Made by a program: the position numbers and the translations under genes
Origin: Deltaproteobacteria bacterium
Lineage (GTDB): Bacteria; Desulfobacterota; Desulfobacteria; Desulfobacterales; ETH-SRB1
Assembly: GCA_030262795.1 (NCBI GenBank)
Contig: JAJSZO010000169.1
Location: 1 to 5,795 of the forward strand
Direction: 5' to 3'
DNA: 5,795 bases
Part shown: piece after piece, positions 5,342 to 5,795 of the stretch
Numbering within the stretch: the first letter of the stretch is position 1
Layout of the letters: every line of letters begins with the position of its first letter
The notes under the pieces: model-generated
The model's database searches: none
The model's input: the letters and a program-made list of their open reading frames with translations, nothing else
Told to the model about the DNA's origin: nothing

Positions 5342-5794
5342 TCATCCGTCACAAACCTTCTCCAGAAAAGAAACCAGACTATCAGATAGATCCTGTCTTG
5401 CAAATTGGGATATGGCAAGTTTGCGGGCATTGATTCCCATTTCTTTCCTTTTTTCAGGATGATCCGCTAATTCAATCAAGGCGTTTGCAAATGCTTCAGG
5501 ATTTTCAGGTAGAACTGCCACACCACATTGATTTTGAGTTATAATCTCTTTCAGCCATCCATGATAGTTGTTTAAAATCGGAAGTCCGCTGGAAATATAA
5601 TCAAAAAATTTATTCGGTGAAGTCCCATAGTAAAAAGCCGGTACATTATCAAGAATCATCATCCCCACGTGACACTGCTTCAGTAACTCAGCCAGTTGGG
5701 CCTTGGGAATTGGATCTATGAATATGCAATTGTTTAACTCTCTCTCAAAAGCCTTTTGCTTCAACCCGGGCTTAAGCTCAATACCCGTGAATGA
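5342..5794 (-). CDS. Family 4 glycosyltransferase, C-terminal part (cut by the window edge)
   Basis: The frame is open at the right edge and gives 150 residues of the second Rossmann domain of a GT-B retaining glycosyltransferase, WbuB-like. The visible sequence runs from GIELKPG through NCIFIDPIPKAQLAELLKQC. It then reaches the nucleotide-sugar binding segment GTSPNKFFDYISSGLPILNN, where SPNKFFDY takes the place of the usual E-x7-E region. NQCGVAVLPENPEAFANALI follows, then the terminal helices ending in EKVCDG. It probably adds a sugar to a lipid-linked glycan at the cytoplasmic membrane face. It is the gene upstream of the toxin-antitoxin pair and belongs with the sugar transferase and acetyltransferase of this cluster. 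Donor and linkage are unknown. Confidence 0.87.
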   Translation of the reverse strand, partial: SFTGIELKPGLKQKAFERELNNCIFIDPIPKAQLAELLKQCHVGMMILDNVPAFYYGTSPNKFFDYISSGLPILNNYHGWLKEIITQNQCGVAVLPENPEAFANALIELADHPEKRKEMGINARKLAISQFARQDLSDSLVSFLEKVCDG

Positions 5795-5795
5795 A

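Overview
The window is about 5.8 kb of a bacterial chromosome, and every gene I can support is on the minus strand, so transcription runs from right to left. The backbone is part of a surface-polysaccharide or lipid-linked glycan locus. It holds the C-terminal half of a family 4 glycosyltransferase, an intact monotopic sugar-phosphate transferase (PglC/WcaJ-like), a broken second copy of that transferase, and a left-handed beta-helix acetyltransferase. A metallo-beta-lactamase/beta-CASP RNase-type protein follows in a tight stop-start overlap. The base composition is moderate. The dispersed repeat, the toxin-antitoxin hitchhiker and the decaying accessory genes suggest a Gram-negative, environmental, repeat-rich genome (for example Desulfobacterota or a similar sediment lineage). 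This taxonomic guess is weak, because no marker gene is present.

Layout from right to left: a GT4 C-terminus (cut by the window edge, ending at 5342); a 117-base gap holding a plausible promoter; a Phd-like antitoxin and RelE/ParE-like toxin pair (5224 to 4768) with a very strong ribosome binding site; and the sugar transferase, whose start overlaps the toxin stop (TGATG, 4768 to 4151). Next come a pseudogene of the AlbA_2/ATPase 'RecG-like' transcriptional regulator family (4114 to 2848, with an internal deletion, a TAG stop and a frameshift) and a short cluster of inverted repeats. They are followed by the 3' fragment of a second sugar transferase (2783 to 2493) and a GxxExxY-family gene interrupted by one TGA (2478 to 2068). 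After a gap with hairpins come the acetyltransferase (1814 to 1386), the beta-CASP protein (1386 to 85) and the first codons of another gene at the left edge.

The most notable non-gene signal is a short dispersed repeat, about 28 to 34 bases long and made of CTTTGCGCC-like units ending in GCGTGAG. It occurs four times, always touching a gene end. Three copies have become the C-terminal codons of proteins (tails resembling HAKAQRR or RKGAKAQRR), in two different reading frames. The fourth, inverted, supplies the Shine-Dalgarno sequence of the acetyltransferase. Two direct copies of the repeat also sit at the ends of the duplicated transferase 3' segment. The region looks like a glycan cluster remodelled by repeat-associated recombination, with accessory genes inserted and then decaying. 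I see no transposase, integrase, CRISPR array, tRNA or rRNA, and no wholly unknown multigene system.
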